Assembly: GCF_016863615.1 (NCBI RefSeq)
Contig: NZ_BOPF01000006.1
Location: 1-64,000, forward strand
Length of the DNA: 64,000 bases
Direction: 5' to 3'
DNA from: Virgisporangium aliadipatigenens
GTDB taxonomy: Bacteria; Actinomycetota; Actinomycetes; Mycobacteriales; Micromonosporaceae
The first letter of the stretch is position 1. Each line of letters opens with the position of its first letter. Both the position numbers and the translations under genes were made by a program. The notes under the pieces were generated by a model that saw only the letters and a program-made list of their open reading frames with translations, was not told the origin of the DNA and searched no databases. Below are positions 51,794 to 61,454 of the stretch, piece by piece.

Positions 51794-52648
51794 GTGGGAG
51801 GCTTCTGGACGACCCTCGTGGCACGCGCGCCGGTGCCGCTGCCGCGGGTCGGGGAGGTGGACCGGTTCGGGTTCCGCCATCACCGACTGTTCGCCCTCGG
51901 CGACGGCTGGCAAGTGCTGGAGACCAGCAACAGCTTCGGGGACCCGCCGGATTTCGCGGCGGCGGCCGACGCGGTGGCGGCCTCGACGGGTGCGCCGGTG
52001 CTGGCGGTGTTCGTCAGCGGCGGGGACTGCATCCAGTTGCAGACGGCGCTGCCGGGCGGCGCGAGCGGATGTTCGCACCTGCCGGACGTGCGCGAGGCGT
52101 GCGGCGTGTACAAGCACGATCCGGTGCCGGTGGGCCGGCCGCCCGAGGACGTCGTCGCCGAGCTGACCGGCTGGGCGGCGGCCGGTGGGCTGACCGCCGA
52201 CCCCGGGCTGCTGACCCGGGTGGTCACGGTGCCCGGTCCCCGGGACATGCACTACCTGCGGTGGATCCTGTTCGAGGCGGTCGGGCTGCCACCGGTCGGC
52301 GATCCGGTGCCGCAGTACCTCGATCCGCACGCGGCCCCGTTCTCGCGGCTGCTGCACGAGACCACCTGCATGGCGCGGGCGGCCTTCATCGACTGGTTCG
52401 ACGACGGCGGGACGCTGCCGGCGTGGGTGTCGACGATGCTCGCGGTGGAGTGGGACGTGTGGGCCGCGGTGTACGACCCGGCCGCGGATCCGGTGGCGCT
52501 GGCCGCCCGGGCGGTCCGGGCGCGCGAGGAGTTCCTGGCGAGCGGTCGCCTGCGGCCCGTGGCAGGTGAGCGCGTCGGCGAGGTCCCGGACACGCCGTGG
52601 GCGAGGTCGCTCGTGCGCACGCTGGAGCGCATCCGCCGCGAGGACTGA
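51794..52648 (+). CDS. Hypothetical protein, 284 residues
   Basis: I do not recognise the family. The protein is soluble, without a signal or membrane helices. Features are an early RFGFRHHRLFALGDGWQVLE, a Cys-containing centre (GGDCIQLQ; GCSHLPDVREACGVYKHD), MHYLRWILFEAVGLPPVG and a Trp-rich region FIDWFDDGGTLPAWVSTML. Strong third-position G/C bias supports coding. GTG at 51794 has no ribosome site; TACGCT lies 8 nt upstream. It is divergent from the PRPP synthetase by 46 bp and convergent with the sigma factor. Confidence 0.7.
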   Translation: MGGFWTTLVARAPVPLPRVGEVDRFGFRHHRLFALGDGWQVLETSNSFGDPPDFAAAADAVAASTGAPVLAVFVSGGDCIQLQTALPGGASGCSHLPDVREACGVYKHDPVPVGRPPEDVVAELTGWAAAGGLTADPGLLTRVVTVPGPRDMHYLRWILFEAVGLPPVGDPVPQYLDPHAAPFSRLLHETTCMARAAFIDWFDDGGTLPAWVSTMLAVEWDVWAAVYDPAADPVALAARAVRAREEFLASGRLRPVAGERVGEVPDTPWARSLVRTLERIRRED

Positions 52649-53854
52649 TCATGAGGCCCGGGCGGTGAAGAGGGCGCGCTCGCGTTCGTTCCTGGTGAGG
52701 GCCGCCGCGCGCCCGAACGCCGCGCGGGCCTCCGCGTCCCGGCCGAGCCGCTCCAGCAGGTCACCCCGCACCGCGTGGAACAGCGCGTATCCGTCGAGCG
52801 AAGCGGCCAGCGGTTCGACGACGGCGAGGCCGGAGAGCGGGCCGGTGGCCATCCCGACCGCGACCGCCCGGTTCAGTTCCACGATCGGCGAGGGCTGAAC
52901 GTGCACCAGCACCCGGTACAGCGCCGCGATCCGCTCCCAGTCGGTCTCCTCGGGGTGCAACGCCCGCGCGTGGCACGCGGCGATCGCGGCCTGCAGCGTG
53001 TACGGCCCGACCGCGCTGATCTCCTCGGCACGGGCGAGCGAGGCGAGGCCGCGCCGGATCAGCAGCCGGTCCCAGCGCCGCCGGTCCTGGTCTGGCAGCA
53101 GGACGGGCGCGCCGTCGGCGTCGGTGCGGGCGGCGGTGCGCGAGGCCTGCAGTTCCATCAGGGCCACCAGGCCGTGCACCTCGGCCGCGCCCGGCACGAG
53201 CCCGGCGAGGAGACGGCCGAGGCGCAGGGCCTCCTGGCAGAGGGACGGCCGCATCCAGTCGTCGCCGGCGGTCGCCGCGTAGCCCTCGTTGAAGATCAGG
53301 TAGACGATCTTGAGCGCCGCGGGCAGCCGGTCGACGGGCGCCGGCACCGTGAACTCCACGCCGCGCAGCGCCCGCTTCGCCCGCACGATCCGCTGCGCCA
53401 CGGTCGGCTCCGGCACGAGGAACGCCCGCGCGATCTCCGCCGTGCTCAGCCCGCCGAGCGTCTTGAGCACCAGCGCGACCTGCCCCTCCACGGCCACGGC
53501 CGGGTGGCACGCGGTGAGGATCAGGCGCAGCAGGTCGTCGCCGATGTGGTCGTCGAGATCGGGCTCGTCGAGGTCGACCCACGCCGGTGTCTCGCGGCCG
53601 ATCTCCGCCATTTTCCGGTGGAACGTCGCCCGCCGGCGAAAACCGTCGACCGCCTTGTGCCTGGCGACCGCCATGAGCCACGGCCCGGGGTCGTCGGGGA
53701 TCCCGCGGGACGGCCACTGCTCGAGGGCGGCGACGAGGGCGTCCTGCGCCAGTTCCTCGGCCAGCCCGACGTCGCCGGTGACGCGCGCGAGCTGCGCCAC
53801 GAGGCGGCCCGACTCGATCCGCCAGACCGCCTCGACCGCCGCGTGGACGCTCAC
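52649..53854 (-). CDS. ECF42-type extracytoplasmic-function sigma factor
   Basis: 401 residues. Region 2 (about 10-85) has ELAQDALVAALEQWP and PGPWLMAVARHKAVDGFRRR; region 4 (about 120-170) has VALVLKTLGGLSTAEIARAF followed by VPEPTVAQRIVRAKRAL. A long C-terminal domain of about 220 residues (LPAALKIVYLIFNEGYAAT; LNRAVAVGMATGPLSGLAVV) is the TPR-like extension that marks ECF42 sigma factors. These lack a classical anti-sigma factor and are encoded beside DGPF (YCII-type) proteins, as here. GTG at 53854 overlaps the DGPF gene by 4 bp. Confidence 0.9.
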   Translation of the reverse strand: MSVHAAVEAVWRIESGRLVAQLARVTGDVGLAEELAQDALVAALEQWPSRGIPDDPGPWLMAVARHKAVDGFRRRATFHRKMAEIGRETPAWVDLDEPDLDDHIGDDLLRLILTACHPAVAVEGQVALVLKTLGGLSTAEIARAFLVPEPTVAQRIVRAKRALRGVEFTVPAPVDRLPAALKIVYLIFNEGYAATAGDDWMRPSLCQEALRLGRLLAGLVPGAAEVHGLVALMELQASRTAARTDADGAPVLLPDQDRRRWDRLLIRRGLASLARAEEISAVGPYTLQAAIAACHARALHPEETDWERIAALYRVLVHVQPSPIVELNRAVAVGMATGPLSGLAVVEPLAASLDGYALFHAVRGDLLERLGRDAEARAAFGRAAALTRNERERALFTARAS

Positions 53855-54195
53855 ATCACCTGCAGGACCACGGCCTCACCCGCCCAGGACGGCCAGAGGT
53901 CGCGGTGCAGCTTCATGAACCGGTTGGTCCACTCGACGGCCTCCTCCTTGGCCCGCACGTCGTAGATGGCGTAGGAGATCATCTCCTTGGCCTCGGCGAA
54001 CGGCCCGTCGGTCACGTCGATCTTCCCGTCGTGCAGCGTGACGGTGGCGCCCGCGGCGCTCGGCAGCAGCCCGGCGGTGTCGACCAGCGCCCCCGAACGG
54101 GTGGCGTCCTCGCCGAGCTTCATGATGGCCGCCATCAGGTCGGGCGGCGGCGGGGTGCTCGCCCGCGACGCCTTGAGCAGTACCAGGTAGCGCAT
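53851..54195 (-). CDS. DGPF/YCII-domain protein, partner of the ECF42 sigma factor
   Basis: 114-residue YCII-related protein with the diagnostic DGPF in VTDGPFAEAKEMISYAIYDV. The N-terminus MRYLVLLKAS is the first ferredoxin-like strand. Family function is unresolved, but these proteins are co-encoded with ECF42 sigma factors and are thought to be their targets or modulators. ATG at 54195 has TAGGGT 7 nt upstream and no ribosome site. Confidence 0.9.
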   Translation of the reverse strand: MRYLVLLKASRASTPPPPDLMAAIMKLGEDATRSGALVDTAGLLPSAAGATVTLHDGKIDVTDGPFAEAKEMISYAIYDVRAKEEAVEWTNRFMKLHRDLWPSWAGEAVVLQVM

Positions 54196-54202
54196 GGTCC
54201 GG

Positions 54203-54208
54203 ACCCTA
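54203..54208 (-). promoter_or_regulatory. Putative -10 hexamer of the DGPF-sigma operon
   Basis: TAGGGT on the minus strand, 7 nt before the DGPF ATG. It overlaps the end of the upstream DUF998 gene (stop at 54206-54208). Confidence 0.4.
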
Positions 54209-54805
54209 GCCTTCCCGCGTGACGCGACGCAGGGCAAGCGTGGAAAGCCACGCCCACACCAGCACCACCGCGACCGTGAACGGCACGACCAGCGCCGTGG
54301 AGCCCGACGCGATCCCCGCGAACCCGGCCAGGAACACCACCCCGGTCAGGTAGGAGAAGGCGCGGAAGCCCCCGGCCGACCGCCGCCCCACGACGAGACA
54401 CGCCGCGACCAGGCACAGGAATCCGATGCCGCCCACCGCGAGGTGCAGCATCCCGTGCCAGCTCACGGTCGCCCCGGTGGTGCCCGGCGGGAAACCCGGC
54501 ACCGGGTCGGCCCGCAAGACGCCGGCACCCACGAGGCTCACCCCGTAGGCGCCGATCAGCCGTCGGGTCCACCCGTCGAGGCTGCCCGCGAACCCGGCCA
54601 CCATCAGGCCGGTCAGGATGAGGTTGGCGGTCTGGATCCAGCCGTTCGGGCCGTTGGCCAGTGCGCTCCAGGGGTGCCGCGAGAAGTCGAACCCCTCCCG
54701 CAGCACCCCCTGCGCCACGCTCACGATCAGGTAGAACGGTCCGGCGATCACGCCCAGGTAAGTTCTCATACCCGGGTCTCGAACGGGACGGCCGCGCTTC
54801 GACAC
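54206..54805 (-). CDS. DUF998-family membrane protein
   Basis: 199 residues with about six membrane helices. SRHPWSALANGPNGWIQTANLILTGL is the DUF998 hallmark region; SWHGMLHLAVGGIGFL follows. Function is unknown. GTG at 54805 lies 6 bp after the preceding gene's stop; ATG at 54769, next to the first helix, is an equally possible start. It is probably co-transcribed with the small membrane gene upstream and lies just before the DGPF-sigma pair. Confidence 0.8.
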   Translation of the reverse strand: MSKRGRPVRDPGMRTYLGVIAGPFYLIVSVAQGVLREGFDFSRHPWSALANGPNGWIQTANLILTGLMVAGFAGSLDGWTRRLIGAYGVSLVGAGVLRADPVPGFPPGTTGATVSWHGMLHLAVGGIGFLCLVAACLVVGRRSAGGFRAFSYLTGVVFLAGFAGIASGSTALVVPFTVAVVLVWAWLSTLALRRVTREG

Positions 54806-54811
54806 GTTCCA

Positions 54812-55234
54812 TCAAGATTTTTTACGAATGATCAACTCCATCGTGAGAATCACGGCCAGGCCGACCACGACGTGCATCAGGGCCAGCCCGACCTTGGTGC
54901 CGGTGTCCGGCGCACTCAGCAGCGGCCCGAACGCCGACAGGATGCCGAACCCGCCGCCGAGCACCTGCGCCAACCGCAGGAACCCGCGCCACGCCAGCGC
55001 CAGCAGGACGGCCAGCCCGGTACCGATGACCAGCGGCACGACCGAACTGAACAGCACCCCGCCGGCGACGATCTCGTGATCGGGCGAGCCCTCCTGGCGG
55101 ATCACCAGCTCGGCGCCGGCGGCGGTGGCGATCCCGAGGACGATCAGGTTGAGCGCGGCGGCGAGGGCGGCCCCGAGCGGGATCGCCTGCCACCACACCA
55201 GTCCGGAACGGGTAGGAAGAATCGTTGTCGTCAT
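54812..55234 (-). CDS. Small four-helix membrane protein (DUF6069-like)
   Basis: 140 residues with four membrane helices: about 12-38, 55-78, 85-108 and 113-133. The pattern WWQAIPLGAALAAALNLIVLGIA then VVPLVIGTGLAVLLAL and a final helix with Met and His (ALMHVVVGLAVILTMEL) fits DUF6069-type proteins. ATG at 55234 is chosen; an upstream TTG at 55273 is unlikely. Function is unknown. Confidence 0.68.
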   Translation of the reverse strand: MTTTILPTRSGLVWWQAIPLGAALAAALNLIVLGIATAAGAELVIRQEGSPDHEIVAGGVLFSSVVPLVIGTGLAVLLALAWRGFLRLAQVLGGGFGILSAFGPLLSAPDTGTKVGLALMHVVVGLAVILTMELIIRKKS

Positions 55235-55269
55235 GAGGTCCGATCCAAGAACCTCACGCAACGTTGAGG

Positions 55270-57333
55270 TCAAGCGCTCTGGATGGCCGTTATCGCGATG
55301 GTGTTGACGATGTCCTTGACGGTGGCGCCGCGCGAGAGGTCGTTCACGGGTTTACGCAGGCCCTGGATCACCGGCCCCACCGCCACCGCACCGGCCGAGC
55401 GCTGCACCGCCTTGTACGTGTTGTTGCCGGTGTTGAGGTCGGGGAAGACGAAGACCGTGGCGCGCCCCGCGACCGGGCTCTCCGGCAGCTTCGTCGCCGC
55501 CACGGCCGGGTCGATCGCCGCGTCGTACTGGATCGGCCCCTCGACGGGCAGGTCCGGGCGGCGTTCGCGGACCAGGGCCGTGGCCGCCGCGACCTTCTCC
55601 ACGTCGGCGCCGGCGCCGCTGGTGCCGGTCGAGTACGACAGCATCGCCACGCGCGGTTCGATGCCGAAGCGGGCGGCCGTGTCGGCGGAGGAGAGCGCGA
55701 TGCCGGCGAGCTGTTCCGCGTTCGGGTCCGGGTTGACGGCGCAGTCGCCGTAGACGAGCACGCGGTCGGCGAGCAGCATCAGGAAGACGCTGGAGGCGAC
55801 GGCCACGCCGGGAGACGTTCGGATGATCTCGAACGCGGGCCGGATGGTGGCGGCCGTCGTGTGCGCGGCGCCGCTGACCATGCCGTCGGAGCGTCCACTG
55901 TGGACCATCAGGGTGCCGAAGTAGTTCACGTCGCGCACCAGGTCCCTCGCCAGATCGGGGGCGATCCCCTTGTGCCTACGCAGTTCCACGTAGGTCGCCG
56001 CGAACTCCTCGCGCCACTCGCTCGTCGCCGGGTCCACAATGGACACCCCGCCGAGGTCGAGGCCGAGTTCGCGGGCGCGCCGGTGGATGTCGGCCTCGGG
56101 GCCGAGCAGGGTCAGGTCGGCGACGCCCCGCCGGCAGCAGATCTCGGCGGCGCGCAGGATCCGGTCGTCGGTGCCCTCGGGCAGCACGAGGCGGCGGCGC
56201 TGCGCCCGGGCCCGGTCGATGAGCTCGTACTCGAACATCATCGGCGTCACCCGGGTCGAGCGGGTCACGTCGAGGCAGCCGGCCAGTTCCCCGGTGTCGA
56301 CGCCGTCCTCGAAGACGCCGAGCGCCGTCTCCACCTTGCGCGGGCGGCCCGGGCTCAGGCGGCCCGCGAGCCGCGTCGCCTTGGCGATCGTCTCGAAGCT
56401 GGCCCCCTCGACCGCGAGCACCGCCAGGTCGGCCGAGAGCCGCGCCACGACGCGCAGCACGCGCGGGTCCGTCGGCACACCGAGCGTCAGCACCACGCCG
56501 GACGGGTTCAGCTCGCCGGCCGCGTGCGCCGCCGCCAGCGCCAGCAGCAGGTCGGCCCGGTCGCCCGGCGTGATCATCAGCGCCCCGTCGGTCACGTGGT
56601 CGAGCACGAGCGGCACCTGCGCCGCGCCGACGACGAAGTCGCGCACGTCGCGTTCCAGCGCCGCGTCGTCCCCGGAGACGACCTTGGCGCCCAGGGCCGC
56701 CGCCACCTCGGCCACCGTCGGCGCCGCCAGCGTCGCCGTCTCCCGCAGGACATAGGTGGGAACGCCCAGCGCGGGCGGCTCGACGCCCTCGGGGACCCGG
56801 TTCGCGACGACCGCCGCGACGGTGGCCCCCAGGTCGGTGAGCCCGTGCAGGGCGCTGCGCGCCGACGCCTCCACGGAGGCCGCGGTGCCGCCGGCCCCGT
56901 TGACGACGGCGACGACCACGCACCCGAACTCGTTCGCCAGCCGGGCGTTGAACGCGAACTCCCGGTGCAGCCCGTCGTGGGAGCCGGCGGCGGCCTCCTC
57001 GAAGTCGCTGCCGACGACGACGATCGCGTCGCAGTGCCGTTCCAGCTCGCGGTACCGCTCGACGAGCCGGGCGACCAGTTCCTCGCGCTTGCCGTCGGCC
57101 ACCATCGCGACGGCCTCGGCGAGGCTCACGCCGTGCACGCTCCCGGCCGGCAGGTCGGGCCGGTAGCGTTCGCGCAGCAGGTCCAGCAGCGGGTCGTCGC
57201 CGGTGTCGGCCACCAGCGGGCGGAACACCCCCAGCCGCGCCACCCGCCGGGAGAGCAGTTCGCAGACGCCGAGCGCCACCGTGGACTTGCCGCCGCGCCG
57301 GCCCAGGCCCGTCACGTAGATTCCCCGTGCCAT
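55270..57333 (-). CDS. pta: Phosphate acetyltransferase, long form
   Basis: 687 residues. Converts acetyl-CoA and phosphate to acetyl phosphate, or the reverse. The N-terminal part (about 1-230) is a BioD-like P-loop domain (GLGRRGGKSTVALG), the middle a DRTGG-type regulatory domain, and the C-terminal catalytic domain (about 360-687) has LVLPEGTDDRILRAAE, SGRSDGMVSGAAHTTAATIR and FPDLNTGNNTYKAVQR. ATG at 57333 overlaps the ackA stop (ATGA), so ackA and pta are translated together. Confidence 0.95.
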   Translation of the reverse strand: MARGIYVTGLGRRGGKSTVALGVCELLSRRVARLGVFRPLVADTGDDPLLDLLRERYRPDLPAGSVHGVSLAEAVAMVADGKREELVARLVERYRELERHCDAIVVVGSDFEEAAAGSHDGLHREFAFNARLANEFGCVVVAVVNGAGGTAASVEASARSALHGLTDLGATVAAVVANRVPEGVEPPALGVPTYVLRETATLAAPTVAEVAAALGAKVVSGDDAALERDVRDFVVGAAQVPLVLDHVTDGALMITPGDRADLLLALAAAHAAGELNPSGVVLTLGVPTDPRVLRVVARLSADLAVLAVEGASFETIAKATRLAGRLSPGRPRKVETALGVFEDGVDTGELAGCLDVTRSTRVTPMMFEYELIDRARAQRRRLVLPEGTDDRILRAAEICCRRGVADLTLLGPEADIHRRARELGLDLGGVSIVDPATSEWREEFAATYVELRRHKGIAPDLARDLVRDVNYFGTLMVHSGRSDGMVSGAAHTTAATIRPAFEIIRTSPGVAVASSVFLMLLADRVLVYGDCAVNPDPNAEQLAGIALSSADTAARFGIEPRVAMLSYSTGTSGAGADVEKVAAATALVRERRPDLPVEGPIQYDAAIDPAVAATKLPESPVAGRATVFVFPDLNTGNNTYKAVQRSAGAVAVGPVIQGLRKPVNDLSRGATVKDIVNTIAITAIQSA

Positions 57334-58445
57334 CAGCTCTCCTCCAGCAGGGCGAGCGTTTCCTCCGCGATCGCGCGTTCCTCGTCGGTCGGCACGACGC
57401 ACACGCTGACCCGGGCGCCGTCCGGCGAGATGACGGGCGCGTGGCCGGCGTTGCGCGCCGGGTCGACCTCGATGCCCCACATCGCGAGCCCGTCGAGCGC
57501 GCCGGCCCGCACCTCGGCCGAGTGTTCGCCGACCCCGGCCGTGAACGCGATCGCGTCCAGCCGCCCGAGCACGGCGTGATAGGCGCCCACGTACTTGCGG
57601 ATCCGGTAGCAGTACACGTCGAACGCCAGCGTCGCGGCCGGGTCGCCGGCGGCCCGCCGGGCCAGCACCTCGCGCAGGTCGTTGTCGCCGGTCAGCCCCT
57701 TGAGGCCGCTGCGCTTCTGGAGAAGCGTGTCGACGGTCGTGCTGTCAAGGCCGCGTGCCGCCAGGTACACCAGTGCGCCGGGGTCGACATCACCCGGCCG
57801 GGTCCCCATGACCAGCCCCTCCAACGGCGTGAACCCCATCGACGTGTCGACGCTGCGCCCACCGGCGACGGCGGTCGCGCTGGCGCCGTTGCCCAGGTGC
57901 AACACGATGGTGTTCAGCCGCGTGACCGGCCGGCCGAGGAGCTCGGCGGTGCGTGCGGCGACGTACCGGTGCGACGTCCCGTGGAAGCCGTACCGCCGGA
58001 TCCCGTGCTCGGCGGCGACCTCCCGGTCCAGCGCGTAGGTCGCCGCGTACTCCGGCAGCGTCGCGTGGAAGGCCGTGTCGAAGACCGCCACGTGCGGCAC
58101 GTCGGGGCGCAGCGCGCGGGCCACCTCGATCCCGGTGACGTTGCCCGGGTTGTGCAGCGGCGCGAGCGGGGACAGCTCCTTGAGCGCGGCCAGCACCTCG
58201 TCGTCGACCACCGTCGGCGCGCGGAATCTCGTCCCGCCGTGCACGACGCGGTGTCCCACGGCGCGCAGGTCGAGGTCGGCGAGACCCACCTCGTCGGCGA
58301 TCTGCCGCAGGGCGGTGGCGTGATCGGGGACGCCGCCCGGCTCGCCGATCCGCTCGACGGTGCCCCTCTTCTCATCTCCTCCGAAGAGGCGGTACTTGAC
58401 CGAGGAGGAGCCGCTGTTCAGGACGAGGACGGGCGGGCTGGTCAC
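57333..58445 (-). CDS. ackA: Acetate kinase
   Basis: 370 residues. Interconverts acetyl phosphate plus ADP with acetate plus ATP. LVLNSGSSSVKYRL is the N-terminal phosphate loop. GHRVVHGG, VAVFDTAFHATLPEYA, RYGFHGTSHRYV, HLGNGASATAV and FTAGVGEHSAEVR are the ASKHA active-site motifs. GTG at 58445 has no ribosome site; TAGGGT lies 8 nt upstream. The ackA-pta pair handles acetate overflow or assimilation and sets acetyl phosphate levels. Confidence 0.96.
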   Translation of the reverse strand: MTSPPVLVLNSGSSSVKYRLFGGDEKRGTVERIGEPGGVPDHATALRQIADEVGLADLDLRAVGHRVVHGGTRFRAPTVVDDEVLAALKELSPLAPLHNPGNVTGIEVARALRPDVPHVAVFDTAFHATLPEYAATYALDREVAAEHGIRRYGFHGTSHRYVAARTAELLGRPVTRLNTIVLHLGNGASATAVAGGRSVDTSMGFTPLEGLVMGTRPGDVDPGALVYLAARGLDSTTVDTLLQKRSGLKGLTGDNDLREVLARRAAGDPAATLAFDVYCYRIRKYVGAYHAVLGRLDAIAFTAGVGEHSAEVRAGALDGLAMWGIEVDPARNAGHAPVISPDGARVSVCVVPTDEERAIAEETLALLEES

Positions 58446-58562
58446 GTTCGCACACCCTATCCCGTCCCCTGCGCCGCTGCCCGGTGACCCGAGATTCCTT
58501 GCGCCGCTCCCGGCCTCTCAAGTAGTGATGCATCCACATGTGTCATTGGAGGGGGCAAAACC

Positions 58563-61454
58563 GTGCACGTTGGTAGGAGAAGGCGACGGGCGACCCTCGT
58601 CGCCGGGACCGTGATGGCGGTGGTGGCCTCGATGGCGGTGCTGCCCGGGCAGCAGGCGGTGGCGCAACCCGGCGCACCGGCCGAGCCGCCGGCCGCGCAC
58701 GACGAGCACGCGGCGCGCGACCGGGACTACCGGGTCGGAACGGCCGCACCGGACGCGGCCCGCCGCGGCGCCGCGACGGCGGGCGTGCGCTTCAACACGC
58801 TGGGCTCGCCGGTGGCGCTCGGCACGGGCGAGGCGCTGGCGACCGGCCTGCCGGCCGACCCGGAGGCCGCGGCGCGCGCCTACCTGGTGGCCAACCGGGA
58901 CCTGTTCGGCCTCGACGAGGCGGCCGTCGCGTCGATGGAACGCCTCCTCGTGCGGCCGCTCGGCGCGGCTACGGTGGTGACGCTGCGGCAGCGCTTCGGC
59001 GACCTGCCGGCCGGGCACGACGGCCTGGTGACCGTGCTGGTCGGCGGCGGCTCGGTGATCCGCGTGACGTCCTCGCTGTCCCGCGACACCCGCGCGCCGG
59101 AGCCGGCGACGATCGCCGCCCAGCAGGCGGTGGACGCGGCCGTCAGGGAGGCGGCACTGCCCGGTGGCGTCCGGGTGGACGTGCCGGACGTGAGCGTGGT
59201 GGCGGTGCCGACGCCGCTCGCCGGCCCGCGCACGGCGTACGCGGTGACCCTGTCGAGCACCGACGGCGACGAACCCGTCTCGTACACGACCTACGTCGAC
59301 GCGCGCACCGGTGAGGTGCTGCTGCGCGAGGACCAGGTCGACTTCGACTCCGACAACCCGAAGTGGGCGGTCTTCCCGGGCACCCCGCCGGCCGCGCTCG
59401 CACCCGGCGTCGACCCGCGGGTCACCTGGTGCCACACGGCCGCGGCCGGCTGCGTGCGCACCGTCTCCGACCCGGCCACCGGCAAGGCGTGGGACGTCAA
59501 CATCGCCACCGGCGTGCCGACGAACACGACGTCGGGCAACTCGGCCACCAACACGGTGCTGTGGGGCGGCGGCAGCGCGTCGTTCCCGGCGACGCCGAGC
59601 GCCACCCGCGACTACACGTACCCGTTCACCGACCAGTGGCACCAGTCCAAGTGCGACCCGACGGTGTACGAGTCGGCGACCCGCAACGACGCCGACGCGG
59701 CCGTCGCGAACCTGTTCGCCATGCACAACCGCATGCACGACTGGGCGTACGTCCTCGGGTTCACCGAGTCGGCGTGGAACATGCAGGTCGTGAACCCGTC
59801 CGGGACCGGCCTCGGCAACGACCCCGAGCAGGGGCGCGCGCAGTCCGGTGCGCGTTCCGGGTCGCGTAACAACGCCAACCAGAGCACCGGCCGCGACGGG
59901 CTCCCCCCGACGACGAACATGTACCTGTGGCAGCCGAGCGCCGGTGGCAGCTACCCGCCCTGCGTGGACGGCGACTACGACATGTCGGTGATCGGGCACG
60001 AGTACACGCACGCCATCACCAACCGCATGATCGCCGGCCCGAACACCGGCATCGGCTCGCAGCAGGGCGGCGCCATGGGCGAGTCCTGGGGCGACCTGAT
60101 GGCCATGGAGTACATGTACGAGCACGGCATCAAGCCGGTCGGCGACACGCCCTACGTCACCGGCGGCTACGTCACCGGCAACACCCAACGCGGCATCCGC
60201 AACTACGACGCCAGCCGCAGCCCGCTCAACTACTCCGACGTCGGCTACGACCTGGTGGGTGTGCAGGTGCACGCCGACGGGGAGATCTGGTCGGCGACGA
60301 ACCACCGCATCCGCGACGCGTTCCTCAAGCGGTACGGCAAGGGCGACGCCGCGCTGCAGGAACGCTGTGCCGCCGGCGCGGTGCCGGTCGAGCAGTGCCC
60401 GGGCAACCGGCGCTGGGTGCAGCTCACGTTCGACTCGTTCCTGCTGCAGGCCGGCAGCCAGTTCAGCATGCTGGACATGCGCGACAACGTGCTCGCGGCC
60501 GACCGGGCCCGCTTCGGCGGCGCCAACCAGGACATCCTGTGGAACGCGTTCGCCGAGTCGGGCATGGGCCGGGGCGCCACCAGCGGGCCGAACGACGGCG
60601 ACCCGGTGCCGAGCTTCGCCTCGGACCACGCGCGCAACGGCACCATCACGCTCAAGCCGTTCGGCGACGCCTCGGACGCCGTCGTCAAGCTGTACATCGG
60701 CGACTACGAGGCACGGGTGACGCCGATCGCGGACACCGATCCGGCGACGGCCACCCCGGACACGTTCGAGATCGTCCCGGGCGTGTACACCGTGACCGTG
60801 GCGGGTGCCGGGTTCGGGCACCGGAAGTTCCCCATCGTGGTGGTGCCGGGTCTCAAGTGGACACTGCCGGTCTACCTGCCGCGCAACCTCGCCTCGACCG
60901 CGGCGGGTGCCACCTGGTCCGGCGACGGCATCCACCCGGAGGCCCTGGGTGACGACACCGAGGCGACCAACTGGGCGTCGCTCGACGGGGTCGCCGGCAA
61001 GAAGATCACCGCCGACCTCGCCGGGGACCGGCCGCAGTTGGTGAGCCGCGTGGCGGTCAGCACGCTGCTGCACCCGCAGATCGCCGGCGACCCGGACAAC
61101 CAGCCGCAGAACAGGTTCAGCGCGCTGCGGTCGTTCAAGGTGTACGCGTGCAACGCGAAGGTCGCCGACTGCACCACGGACGCGGGCTACCGGCCGGTGT
61201 ACACCAGCCCGTCGGACGCCTTCGGCACCGGGAAGTTCCGCCCGGCGGCGCCCGAGCTGACGGTGAAGTCGTTCAGCTTCTTCCCGACGTTCGCCACGCA
61301 CCTGCGGGTCGAGGTCGCCTCGAGCCAGTGCACGGGCAACCCGCTCTACGCCGGTGAGCAGGACAACGACCCGAACGCGGCGACGGACTGCGCGGCCAAC
61401 AGCCAGTACCGCAACCACGTACGCATCTCCGAGGTGGAGGCGTTCGCCTTCTAG
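58563..61454 (+). CDS. Secreted M36 (fungalysin-type) metallopeptidase
   Basis: 963 residues. A signal peptide (about 1-34, ending AVAQP) and an FTP/PepSY-type propeptide (about 60-250, VRFNTLGSPVAL, AYLVANRDLFGL) come first. The catalytic domain starts after WAVFPGTPP and has zinc ligands His479 and His483 (HEYTH), catalytic Glu480 and third ligand Glu507 (GESWGD). A C-terminal beta-sandwich extension with several Cys (about 770-963) may bind substrate. GTG at 58563 follows GGAGGGGGC. It would be an extracellular broad-specificity protease. Confidence 0.94.
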   Translation: MHVGRRRRRATLVAGTVMAVVASMAVLPGQQAVAQPGAPAEPPAAHDEHAARDRDYRVGTAAPDAARRGAATAGVRFNTLGSPVALGTGEALATGLPADPEAAARAYLVANRDLFGLDEAAVASMERLLVRPLGAATVVTLRQRFGDLPAGHDGLVTVLVGGGSVIRVTSSLSRDTRAPEPATIAAQQAVDAAVREAALPGGVRVDVPDVSVVAVPTPLAGPRTAYAVTLSSTDGDEPVSYTTYVDARTGEVLLREDQVDFDSDNPKWAVFPGTPPAALAPGVDPRVTWCHTAAAGCVRTVSDPATGKAWDVNIATGVPTNTTSGNSATNTVLWGGGSASFPATPSATRDYTYPFTDQWHQSKCDPTVYESATRNDADAAVANLFAMHNRMHDWAYVLGFTESAWNMQVVNPSGTGLGNDPEQGRAQSGARSGSRNNANQSTGRDGLPPTTNMYLWQPSAGGSYPPCVDGDYDMSVIGHEYTHAITNRMIAGPNTGIGSQQGGAMGESWGDLMAMEYMYEHGIKPVGDTPYVTGGYVTGNTQRGIRNYDASRSPLNYSDVGYDLVGVQVHADGEIWSATNHRIRDAFLKRYGKGDAALQERCAAGAVPVEQCPGNRRWVQLTFDSFLLQAGSQFSMLDMRDNVLAADRARFGGANQDILWNAFAESGMGRGATSGPNDGDPVPSFASDHARNGTITLKPFGDASDAVVKLYIGDYEARVTPIADTDPATATPDTFEIVPGVYTVTVAGAGFGHRKFPIVVVPGLKWTLPVYLPRNLASTAAGATWSGDGIHPEALGDDTEATNWASLDGVAGKKITADLAGDRPQLVSRVAVSTLLHPQIAGDPDNQPQNRFSALRSFKVYACNAKVADCTTDAGYRPVYTSPSDAFGTGKFRPAAPELTVKSFSFFPTFATHLRVEVASSQCTGNPLYAGEQDNDPNAATDCAANSQYRNHVRISEVEAFAF

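Noticed and set aside
58518-61418. Minus-strand frame of nearly 1000 codons opposite the M36 peptidase gene
   Set aside because: Composition is Arg/Val/His-rich and repetitive, as expected for the complement of GC3-biased codons. The plus strand carries the intact HEYTH site.
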